Origin: Streptomyces smaragdinus
Lineage (GTDB): Bacteria > Actinomycetota > Actinomycetes > Streptomycetales > Streptomycetaceae
DNA: 64,000 nt
Assembly (NCBI RefSeq): GCF_009604385.1
Contig: NZ_WEGJ01000006.1
Location: forward strand, 153,430-217,429
Direction of reading: 5' to 3'
Numbering within the stretch: the stretch's first letter is position 1; each line of letters opens with the position of its first letter. Shown here in pieces: positions 20,830-27,542 of this stretch. The notes below the pieces were generated by a model. It did no database searches. It was not told the origin of the DNA and saw nothing but the letters and a program-made list of their open reading frames with translations. The position numbers were made by a program, and so were the translations under genes.

Positions 20830-20912
20830 CACCGCCGCTCACGCGGGTTCGAGGTTCCCCGCGGCGGCCAATTCGGTGGACCCCCGGGGGATCTTCCGCC
20901 TAGCCTCCCGGC

Positions 20913-21956
20913 ATGTCGACTCCCGCGTATCCGCCCAGGCCCGCGCCCGGTGACAAGGTCGCCGTGATCTCTCCCTCGTTCGCCGGGCCGGCGGTGTTCC
21001 CGCGGCCGTTCGAGACGGGGCTGGGGCGGCTCGTCGCGGAGTTCGGGCTGCGGCCCGTGGAGTACGCGACGACCCGCGCCCACGCCACGCCCGCCGAGCG
21101 AGCGGCGGACGTCAACGCGGCCTTCGCCGACCCCTCCGTGAAGGCCGTCTTCGCCAGCATCGGCGGCGAGGACCAGATCACCGTGCTCCCGTATCTGGAC
21201 TGCGAGGTGATCCGCGCCAACCCCAAGCCGTTCTTCGGCATGAGCGACAACACGAGCCTGCTGCTGTACCTGTGGAACACGGGCATCGTGGGCTACCACG
21301 GCGGTCTGATCATGACCACCTTCGGCCGCCCCCACGGCATCAGCCCGCTCTCCGCCGACTCCGTGCGCGCCGCGCTCTTCGGACCGCGGGAGTACGAGCT
21401 GCGCCCCGCGCCCGAGTTCAAGACCGTGGACCAGGACTGGGCGGCGGAGGAGACCTGGCGGACACCCCCGCCGATGGAGCCCGGCACCGGCTGGATCTGG
21501 CACCGGCCCGACCGCGTCGTGGAGGGCGTGAGCTGGGGCGGCTGCGTCGAGATCCTCGCCTGGCATCTGATGGCCGACAGCGAGATCCAGGAGGACCCCG
21601 CCGCGTACGACGGCTGCGTGCTGTTCCTGGAGACCTCCGAGGAGATGCCGCCCGGCACGGAGATCTACCGCACCCTGCGCAACATGGGCGAGCGCGGCCT
21701 CCTCCGGCGCTTCCCCGCGCTGCTCTGGGGCCGCCCGAAGACCTGGGCGTTCGACCGCCGCAACGAGCCCGCCGAGCGGGCGCGTTACGCCACCGAGCAG
21801 CGCGAGGCAGTACTGCGGGCGCTGGCCGAGTACGCCCCCGGCACCATGGCCGTCTTCGACGTCGACTTCGGGCACACCGACCCGCAGCTCACGCTGCCGT
21901 ACGGCGGCCGGATCCGGGTGGACGGCCCGGCGCGGCGGATCTCGGTCACGTACTGA
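20913..21956 (+). CDS. S66-family peptidase (LD-carboxypeptidase / MccF-like)
   Basis: 347-residue Ser peptidase of family S66, which includes LD-carboxypeptidases of peptidoglycan recycling and MccF-type self-immunity enzymes. The nucleophile Ser is about residue 111 in FFGMSDNTSLL; ASIGGEDQ lies before it, and the C-terminal domain has the LFLETSEE segment with the likely catalytic Glu and a later DVDFGHTDPQ His. No signal peptide, so cytoplasmic. A -10-like TAGCCT ends 6 nt before the ATG, which points to a leaderless mRNA. Length and motifs fit the MccF-like branch better than LdcA; not decisive. Confidence 0.9.
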   Translation: MSTPAYPPRPAPGDKVAVISPSFAGPAVFPRPFETGLGRLVAEFGLRPVEYATTRAHATPAERAADVNAAFADPSVKAVFASIGGEDQITVLPYLDCEVIRANPKPFFGMSDNTSLLLYLWNTGIVGYHGGLIMTTFGRPHGISPLSADSVRAALFGPREYELRPAPEFKTVDQDWAAEETWRTPPPMEPGTGWIWHRPDRVVEGVSWGGCVEILAWHLMADSEIQEDPAAYDGCVLFLETSEEMPPGTEIYRTLRNMGERGLLRRFPALLWGRPKTWAFDRRNEPAERARYATEQREAVLRALAEYAPGTMAVFDVDFGHTDPQLTLPYGGRIRVDGPARRISVTY

Positions 21957-21963
21957 GTCCTAC

Positions 21964-21998
21964 GGGGAGGGGGGCGCCCCTCGAGCCACCCCCTCCCC
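21964..21998. terminator. G/C-tract hairpin terminator
   Basis: GGGGAGGGGG (from 21964) pairs with CCCCCTCCCC (from 21989) across a 15-nt loop, directly between the convergent S66 peptidase gene and the small gene at 22002. Probably a shared terminator. Confidence 0.6.
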
Positions 21999-22001
21999 CG
22001 C

Positions 22002-22301
22002 CTACCGCTCCATCCGTTCACGCAGATCGCAGTTGGAGAAGACGGGCTCACGGCTGCACAGTTCCGTCATCCGGGCGGCGAACTCCTGCACTTCCGGCCG
22101 CCCGCTGTTGGCCATCGCCTCCTCGTACGACGGGAACTCCAGGAGCGTCACATAGCGGTCGGGGTTGTCCCGGTCGTGCAGCCACATGACGCGGCTCGGG
22201 CCGCCGGGGACGCCCTCCTGCTCCTTGCGGAACCGCTCGCCGAGGGCCTGCACCGCCTCCGGCTGGGTCGTTTCGTAGTCAATGATCTGGATGAACTCCA
22301 C
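22002..22301 (-). CDS. Small dimeric alpha/beta-barrel-type hypothetical protein
   Basis: 99-residue protein starting at GTG 22301 (VEFIQIIDYETTQPEAVQAL). The pattern, with RYVTLLEFPSYEEAMANSGR in the middle and a helix before it, is that of ferredoxin-like ABM/EthD-type dimeric barrels. Members range from monooxygenases to proteins without a known reaction, so no substrate is proposed. It is divergent from the MFS transporter gene with 136 nt between the starts. Confidence 0.75.
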   Translation of the reverse strand: MEFIQIIDYETTQPEAVQALGERFRKEQEGVPGGPSRVMWLHDRDNPDRYVTLLEFPSYEEAMANSGRPEVQEFAARMTELCSREPVFSNCDLRERMER

Positions 22302-22437
22302 GGCTGCGCCTCCGCGCCCTGCGGCGCCCGCCGGCCGGACGCCTCCCAGGTCAACGCAACCACCGGCGAACAACCCGGACAAGTGGTGTTTTTCCTACGT
22401 ACGGTGTCCTGATCGTCCGGCCGTCGTTGGGCGGGGC

Positions 22438-23727
22438 GTGAACGCCCCCACGCACGCCCCCTCGCTGACCAGGCTGGCCGCGGCCTCGCTCGCCGGGACG
22501 GCCGTCGAGTTCTACGACTTCCTCGTCTACGGCACGGCGGCGGCGCTCGTCCTCGGCCCGCTGTTCTTCCCCTCCTTCTCCCCCGTCGCCGGCACCCTCG
22601 CCGCGTTCGCCACGTTCGGCGCGGGATTCGTGGCCCGTCCGCTGGGTTCGGTGCTCTTCGGCCATCTGGGTGACCGGTACGGCCGCCGTCCCGTACTCCT
22701 GTCGTCGCTGCTGCTCACGGGGCTGGCGACGGTCGGGGTGGGCTGTCTGCCGACGTACGCCTCGATCGGGGCGGCGGCTCCCGCGCTGCTGGTGTCGCTG
22801 CGCTTTCTGCAGGGCCTGGGCGTGGGCGGCGAATGGGGCGGGGCGGTGCTGCTGATGGCGGAGCACGCGCCGGCCCGGCGCCGGGGGCTGTGGACGAGCT
22901 TCCCGCAGCTGGGCGCCCACGTCGGCTTTCTGCTGGCGAACGGGACGGCGCTGGCGCTGTCCGCCGGGCTGACGGACGCGCAGTTCCGCTCGTGGGGGTG
23001 GCGGGTGCCGTTCTGGGCGGCGGGGCTGCTGGCGGCGCTCGGGCTGCTGCTGCGGCGGTCGCTGCCGGAGACACCGGAGTTCATGGGGCTGGAGGAGCGG
23101 TCCCGGCTGCCGGTCGCGGAGGTGGCGCGGCGGCACTGGCGCCGGGTGCTGCTGGCGGCAGGGGCGGTGTCGGTGTCGTTCGCCATGTTCTACACGGTCA
23201 CGACGTGGTCGCTGGCGTACGTGACGGCGGAGCGCGGGATGAGCCGCACCCCGGTCCTGGGTCTGATCATGGCGGCGACGACCCTCTCGTCGGCCGCGGG
23301 CCCCGTGGCGGCAGTGCTGGGCGACCGCTTCGGGCGCCGCCCCCTGTGCGTCTGCGGCGTCACGCTGATGGCCCTGTGGGTCGTCCCGATGCTGCGGCTG
23401 CTGGAGTCCGCCCGTCCGGCGGCGGTGTTCACCGCGGTCCTGGTGGCGTCCCTGGCCCTGACCCCGACGCTGGCGGTCACGGCGTCCTACCTCCCGGAAC
23501 TCTTCGCCCCCCGCATCCGCTGCACGGCGGCGGCCGTCTCGTACAACCTCGCCGGCGTCCTGGGCGGCGCGCTCACTCCCCTGGCGGCCACGGCCCTGAC
23601 CCCGCCGGCGGGCGTCCCGTGGGCGGTGGGGGCTTTTCTGACGGGGGTCGCGGCGCTGAGTCTGACGTGCTTCCTGTATCTGCCGGAGACCCGGCCGGCG
23701 CGGGTGGCGGTGCCGGCGACGGCATGA
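22438..23727 (+). CDS. MFS transporter, metabolite:H+ symporter (MHS) type
   Basis: 429-residue major facilitator with about 12 membrane spans. The signatures of the MHS/ShiA-ProP group are clear: GTAVEFYDFLVYGTAAALVL in helix 1, GHLGDRYGRRPVLL in loop 2-3, FLQGLGVGGEWGGAVLLMAE in helix 4, and LPETPEF before the central loop. The GTG start at 22438 has a weak GGGCGGGG ribosome site. The likely cargo is a small carboxylate or osmolyte co-transported with protons; the sequence does not say which. It is followed by a hairpin terminator and the opposed tRNA gene. Confidence 0.92.
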   Translation: MNAPTHAPSLTRLAAASLAGTAVEFYDFLVYGTAAALVLGPLFFPSFSPVAGTLAAFATFGAGFVARPLGSVLFGHLGDRYGRRPVLLSSLLLTGLATVGVGCLPTYASIGAAAPALLVSLRFLQGLGVGGEWGGAVLLMAEHAPARRRGLWTSFPQLGAHVGFLLANGTALALSAGLTDAQFRSWGWRVPFWAAGLLAALGLLLRRSLPETPEFMGLEERSRLPVAEVARRHWRRVLLAAGAVSVSFAMFYTVTTWSLAYVTAERGMSRTPVLGLIMAATTLSSAAGPVAAVLGDRFGRRPLCVCGVTLMALWVVPMLRLLESARPAAVFTAVLVASLALTPTLAVTASYLPELFAPRIRCTAAAVSYNLAGVLGGALTPLAATALTPPAGVPWAVGAFLTGVAALSLTCFLYLPETRPARVAVPATA

Positions 23728-23731
23728 AAAC

Positions 23732-23757
23732 GGCTCCGGACCCGTGGGTCCGGAGCC
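23732..23757 (-). terminator. Hairpin terminator between MFS gene and tRNA-Met
   Basis: GGCTCCGGACC and GGTCCGGAGCC form an 11-bp stem with a 4-nt loop. On the minus strand the stem is followed by GTTTTC, so it acts as a Rho-independent terminator for the tRNA transcript; on the plus strand it can also stop the MFS mRNA. Confidence 0.75.
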
Positions 23758-23759
23758 TC

Positions 23760-23836
23760 TGGTGGCGGGGGCGGGATTCGAACCCGCGGCCTCGGGGTTA
23801 TGAGCCCCACGCGCTGCCTAACTGCGCTACCCCGCT
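23760..23836 (-). tRNA. tRNA-Met (CAT anticodon)
   Basis: The reverse complement folds as a full cloverleaf: acceptor AGCGGGG/CCCCGCC, D arm GCGC/GCGC, anticodon stem TGGGG/CCCCG with loop CTCATAA, 5-nt variable loop, T arm GCGGG-TTCGAAT-CCCGC, discriminator A and an encoded CCA. The 1-72 pair is an A-C mismatch and the anticodon stem has GGG/CCC next to the loop, both traits of initiator tRNAs. The D stem pair 11-24 is C-G and the T loop is TTCGAAT, which are elongator-like, so the class is left open. Confidence 0.95.
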
Positions 23837-23895
23837 GCGTCGTTGCCTCCACGGTAGGCGCCTCCGGGGCGGCGGGGCCACTGGTTTTCTCCGGT

Positions 23896-23964
23896 ATTTC
23901 GCTACTCCTGTTGCGTAATTAATCGCACGCTCTACGCTCCTTTACGAAACGACCGTAGCGAAAT
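23896..23964. promoter_or_regulatory. Widely spaced 10-bp inverted repeat upstream of TetR gene
   Basis: ATTTCGCTAC (23896-23905) and GTAGCGAAAT (23955-23964) are exact reverse complements, 59 nt apart start to start, flanking an unusually AT-rich stretch that should contain the promoter. The right copy ends 13 nt before the GTG start of the TetR gene. The pair may be two half-operators for autoregulation. Confidence 0.5.
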
Positions 23965-23977
23965 CCAGGAGGTCCCG

Positions 23978-24589
23978 GTGGCGGCGGAACGAGGGCGCGG
24001 ACGGCCCCGCAGCGAGGAGGCGGACGGGCGGATCCTCGAGGCGGCGCTGGCCTTGCTGCTGGAGCGCGGTTACGACCGGTTCTCGGTCGACGAGGTCGCC
24101 GCGTCGGCGGGCGTCGCCAAGACCACGCTGTACCGGCGCTGGCCGACCAAGGACCATCTGATCGTCGCGGTCGTCGCACAACTCCAGGACGCGGTGCCGG
24201 TGCACTACACGGGCGATGTCCGCGCGGACCTGACGCGCTATCTGAACGAGATCGTCTCCGGCCTCAACCGCATGCGGCTCGCCGGCCGTCCCGCCACGTC
24301 CGGCGACACCTCGGCGGGCCTGGTCGCCGAGGTCGCGGCGGCCGCCGCCCGGCACGCCGACGTCGGTGCGGCCGTCCACGCGATGTTCCACCGCCGCAAC
24401 GCCGTGGCGCTCGCCCTGCTGGAACGTGCCCGCGACGAGGGCGAGCTGCGTCCGGACGTCGAGCCGGAGGTGCTGTTCGACCAGCTCGCGGGCGCACTGT
24501 ACTACCGGCTGCTCGTGACGGGCCGCCCGCTGGACGCCGCGTACGTCGGCCGTCTGGTCACTGGCGCCCTGCGCGGGGCGTCGGCCTGA
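23978..24589 (+). CDS. TetR-family transcriptional regulator
   Basis: 203-residue regulator. The HTH occupies about residues 12-60 (RILEAALALLLERGYDRFSV, then VAASAGVAKTTLYRRWPTKD), and the C-terminal domain resembles the TetR_C_11/AcrR-like ligand domain. GTG 23978 follows a strong CCAGGAGG ribosome site. The next sequence is a broken SRPBCC gene on the same strand, so the regulator may have lost its cognate target. The inverted repeats at 23896 and 23955 are candidate operators. Confidence 0.92.
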   Translation: MAAERGRGRPRSEEADGRILEAALALLLERGYDRFSVDEVAASAGVAKTTLYRRWPTKDHLIVAVVAQLQDAVPVHYTGDVRADLTRYLNEIVSGLNRMRLAGRPATSGDTSAGLVAEVAAAAARHADVGAAVHAMFHRRNAVALALLERARDEGELRPDVEPEVLFDQLAGALYYRLLVTGRPLDAAYVGRLVTGALRGASA

Positions 24590-24617
24590 CACTCCCTGCT
24601 ATCGAGAGGCTCACCAT

Positions 24618-24914
24618 GCCCCGGACTTCAGCCCCCACTGCTCCGCCGACCTCCGAACCCTCGACCGGCAACGCGCCGGACGCACCCCCGGCCGCGAACT
24701 GCGCTGGCTCGGGAAGGTCGGCCCCGGCTGGATCGCGGACGGGGAACACCGGTTCGTCATCGAGCCGCTCGGCCCGGACCGCGTCCGCCTGACCCAGAGC
24801 GAACGCTTCACGGGCGTGGCCGTGCCCTTCGTCGGGGGCATGCTGCACGATCAGACCCTCCCGCAGTTCCGGGCGATGAACGAGGCGCTGGCCCGGCGGG
24901 CGGAGAACGGCTGA
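24618..24914 (+). pseudogene. C-terminal remnant of an SRPBCC (polyketide cyclase-like) gene
   Basis: In the frame ending at TGA 24912-24914 the last 75 codons (from about 24687) read like the C-terminal half of an SRPBCC/START-like protein: PGRELRWLGKVGPGW, then GEHRFVIEPLGPDRVRLTQS, RFTGVAVPF and TLPQFRAMNEALARRAENG. Upstream in this frame there is no start codon with a ribosome site and no N-terminal domain. The ATG at 24616 opens a different frame that soon leaves the homology. A deletion or frameshift seems to have removed about 80 N-terminal residues. SRPBCC genes often follow TetR genes of this type. Confidence 0.7.
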
Positions 24915-24964
24915 CCGCCGTCCGGAGCCGTGGGGTTGTCGGACCCCCGTGAGAGGCTCGTCGG

Positions 24965-25342
24965 ATGGAATCCTCGAAGGTGATCGAAACTCTGTGGGAC
25001 CGGATTCAGGCACGGGACTGGGCGGGCGTCGGCGAGCTGATCGCGGAGGACGCCGTGGTCGAGTGGCCGATGAGCCTGGAGCGCATCGTCGGGCGGGACA
25101 ACTTCGTCGCGGTGAACCGCGAGTATCCGCAGGGCTGGTCGATCCGGGTGCTCAAGGTGGTGGCGGAGGGCGACGAGGTCGTCTCCGAGGTCGAGGTGCC
25201 GCACGACGAGCTCGGTGTCTTCCGCGCCGCGTCGTTCTGGACCGTCCGTGACGGACGGGTCATACGCGCGACGGAGTACTGGACGAGCCCGGGGGCGGAC
25301 CCGCGCCCGCAGTGGCGGGCCGCCTTCGCCGAGCCGATGTAG
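24965..25342 (+). CDS. NTF2-like / SnoaL-type nuclear transport factor 2 family protein
   Basis: 125-residue protein with the NTF2-like cone fold pattern: N-terminal helix VIETLWDRIQARDWAGVGEL, then IAEDAVVEWP, a central GRDNFVAVNREYP and C-terminal strands ASFWTVRDGRVIRATEYW. Members include SnoaL-type cyclases, isomerases and many proteins without a known reaction. No catalytic set can be assigned. ATG 24965 is preceded by GAGAGGCT, which could be a ribosome site or the -10 of a leaderless promoter. Confidence 0.85.
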   Translation: MESSKVIETLWDRIQARDWAGVGELIAEDAVVEWPMSLERIVGRDNFVAVNREYPQGWSIRVLKVVAEGDEVVSEVEVPHDELGVFRAASFWTVRDGRVIRATEYWTSPGADPRPQWRAAFAEPM

Positions 25343-25360
25343 GACGGCGGCCGAGCACCG

Positions 25361-26179
25361 TCAGGCTCTGCGGGCGACGCCCACGTACGTGGAGCTGTTG
25401 AGGTTCCCCCGGTGGGCGTTCGTCCCGTCGGGTTCCGGGTGCCAGTCCTCGGCGAGGACGAGGCCCGGGTCGACGAGGCCGAGGCCGTCGAAGAAGCGCT
25501 CGATGCGGTCGCGGGTGCGCAGGGCCGCGTTGTAGCCCCGGGACTTCGCGACCTCCTTGGCCCGGCGGACGTCCTCCTCCGCGTGGAAGTCCGCGGTGAC
25601 GTGCGACAGCACCAGGTAACTGCCCGGGGAGAGGATCTCCTTGACCCGGTTCACCAGATGGTCGGCGTCGCCCTCGTCGGTGACGAAGTGGAGCAGCGCG
25701 ATCAGGGAGACGGCCATCGGCCGGTCGAAGTCGAGGGTCTTGGCGGCCTCGTGGAAGACGGTGTCGATCTCCCGCGCGTCGGCCCGTACGAACTCCAGGG
25801 CGCCCTCCGCCGTCCCGCGCATCAGGGCGTCGGCGTGAGCCAGCACGATGGGGTCGTTGTCGCAGTAGACGATCCGCGCGTCGGGGGCGACGGACTGGGC
25901 GATCTGGTGGAGGTTGGGCTCGGTCGGTATGCCGGTGCCGATGTCCAGGAACTGCCGTACGCCCTGCTCGGCGAGCCACCGGGTGGACCGGTGCATGAAG
26001 GCCCGGTTCGCCCGGGCCATCAGGGGGATGCTCGGGTCGAAGGCGAGCATCTGTCTGGCGAGTTCCTCGTCCACCAGATAGTTGTCCTTGCCGCCCAGCA
26101 TCCAGTCGTACACCCGCGCGGGATGCGGCTTGGTGACATCGATCTCGGGGCGGGCGCCGTTGCCGTCCGATGTGGGCAT
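25361..26179 (-). CDS. S-adenosyl methyltransferase family protein (DUF574-type)
   Basis: 272-residue SAM-binding protein of the large actinobacterial PF04672 group, often present in many copies in Streptomyces. It has the group start DVTKPHPARVYDWMLGGKDN, motif I as FLDIGTGIPTEPNLH and the IVYCDNDPIVLAHA motif, where the acidic residue contacts the ribose. The MAVSLIALLHFVTDE segment follows. No substrate is known for the group. It is monocistronic and convergent with the NTF2-like gene. Confidence 0.92.
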   Translation of the reverse strand: MPTSDGNGARPEIDVTKPHPARVYDWMLGGKDNYLVDEELARQMLAFDPSIPLMARANRAFMHRSTRWLAEQGVRQFLDIGTGIPTEPNLHQIAQSVAPDARIVYCDNDPIVLAHADALMRGTAEGALEFVRADAREIDTVFHEAAKTLDFDRPMAVSLIALLHFVTDEGDADHLVNRVKEILSPGSYLVLSHVTADFHAEEDVRRAKEVAKSRGYNAALRTRDRIERFFDGLGLVDPGLVLAEDWHPEPDGTNAHRGNLNSSTYVGVARRA

Positions 26180-26273
26180 CCTGAACTCCGTGGTGAGGGC
26201 GGTGCGGTGATCAACCGCTCGCCAGCATAAAGGAGTTCGGGGGAATCGGGCAGCGGCTCCGCGGGGGTCCGGG

Positions 26274-27542
26274 CTACGCCGACGACGCCAGCAGCGCCGT
26301 CAGCGCCCCCACCGGGTCCGGGTCCGGGGGGCCCGCGGGCCAGAAGTCGCCCGAGCCCGGGTCCGCCGTGTACGGGTACCAGCGTCTGTCGTGGCCGTAG
26401 CGGAGCTGGAGGCCCCGGGGCTCGTCCGTGAGGTGGTTGCGGTGGGGGCGCAGGGGTGGGAGGTCCGCTGCAGTGAAGGCCGGGCGGGCCCGGTCGAAGG
26501 GGCCCGCCGGGGGGTCCCAGGGGGTGTCCAGGAGGCGCAGGCCCTCGAGGCCGCCCTGGCGCCAGGCGGCCACCGCGCGGGCGATCTCCGTGGGCGTGCG
26601 GCCGGTGGCCGCCGCGAGGCGCGTGTGCAGGGCCCGGCCCGCGCCCGTCAGGCCCGCGGTGGGCAGGCCTGCCGCCAGCCGGATCGCGTCCTCCCACGGC
26701 GTCAGCGGGGCGTCGGTCAGGCCCCGGGCGAGGCCCGCGTGCGCCCGGGCCGCCGCGTCCGCCGCGAGGATCTCCAGCGCGGGGGCGTCCACGGCGGAGG
26801 GGGCGCCGGGGAGCGCCGGGCCCTGGCCGGGCACCGGGGGCAGGGGCAGCGGCGGGGGCAGGGCCGCCGGGCGCGATGCCGCGAGGACGGCCTCCCGGGC
26901 GGGGGTGCCCGTGACGCCGCCCGGCGCCCGCGCCTCCCGCGCGCCCGCGAGGGCGTTGCGCCGGCCGAGGTCGGCGAGGAGCTCCGTCTCCCCGCGCCCC
27001 CGGACCAGCAGCAGCACGAACGGATCGGCGTCGAGCAGCCGCGCCGCCTGATAGCACAGCGCCGCCGCGTGCTTGCACGGGTGCCCGTTGTCGGGGCAGG
27101 AGCAGTGCGGGTCGAGGTCGCCGGGGCCCGGCAGCAGCCGTACGCCCGCGGTCGCGGCGGATTCGGCGAGGGTCTGCGGCATGTCCCGGTCGAGCAGGGC
27201 CGCGAGATGGCCCGCGCGGCCGGCGGCCGTGGCCAGGAAGCGGTCCCACTCCGCGTCGGTGAACGTCCGCAGCCGTACCTCCGCCCGGTACGGCCGGGTC
27301 CGGCTGCCCTGGACGGGCGCGGCGATCCGCCCGGGGGTGACGGTGATGTCCAGGACGTGCCCGCCGCGCGCGTACGTACGGCCGCGGCTGAGGCGTCCCG
27401 TCTCCAGCGAGGTGTCCTCCAGGGCGTCGATCCACGCCTGCCCCCACCACGATTCGGCGAACGGGGCCCGGCTGCCCTTGCGCGAGAGGAACGGCGGGAA
27501 GTCCCGCCGCCGGTCGCCGGCCGCCCGGCCCGTGGCGCTCAC
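26274..27542 (-). CDS. SWIM zinc-finger protein, partner of SNF2 helicase
   Basis: 422-residue protein. GTG 27542 is chosen because it overlaps the SNF2 stop as GTGA, showing translational coupling; the very long frame upstream is only the shadow of the helicase gene. The N-terminal part (about 10-120; FAESWWGQAWIDALED) is typical of SWIM proteins, and the SWIM zinc finger lies about 145-165: CSCPDNGHPCKHAAAL (CxC...CxH). A Pro-rich linker precedes a C-terminal part without known domain. SWIM proteins recur beside SNF2 ATPases in bacteria, probably as the DNA- or protein-binding partner in chromatin or repair remodelling. Confidence 0.9.
   Translation of the reverse strand: MSATGRAAGDRRRDFPPFLSRKGSRAPFAESWWGQAWIDALEDTSLETGRLSRGRTYARGGHVLDITVTPGRIAAPVQGSRTRPYRAEVRLRTFTDAEWDRFLATAAGRAGHLAALLDRDMPQTLAESAATAGVRLLPGPGDLDPHCSCPDNGHPCKHAAALCYQAARLLDADPFVLLLVRGRGETELLADLGRRNALAGAREARAPGGVTGTPAREAVLAASRPAALPPPLPLPPVPGQGPALPGAPSAVDAPALEILAADAAARAHAGLARGLTDAPLTPWEDAIRLAAGLPTAGLTGAGRALHTRLAAATGRTPTEIARAVAAWRQGGLEGLRLLDTPWDPPAGPFDRARPAFTAADLPPLRPHRNHLTDEPRGLQLRYGHDRRWYPYTADPGSGDFWPAGPPDPDPVGALTALLASSA

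Noticed and set aside
23760..23836. tRNA-Met as an integration (att) site
   Set aside because: No integrase, no direct repeat of the tRNA 3' end and no foreign gene block next to it.
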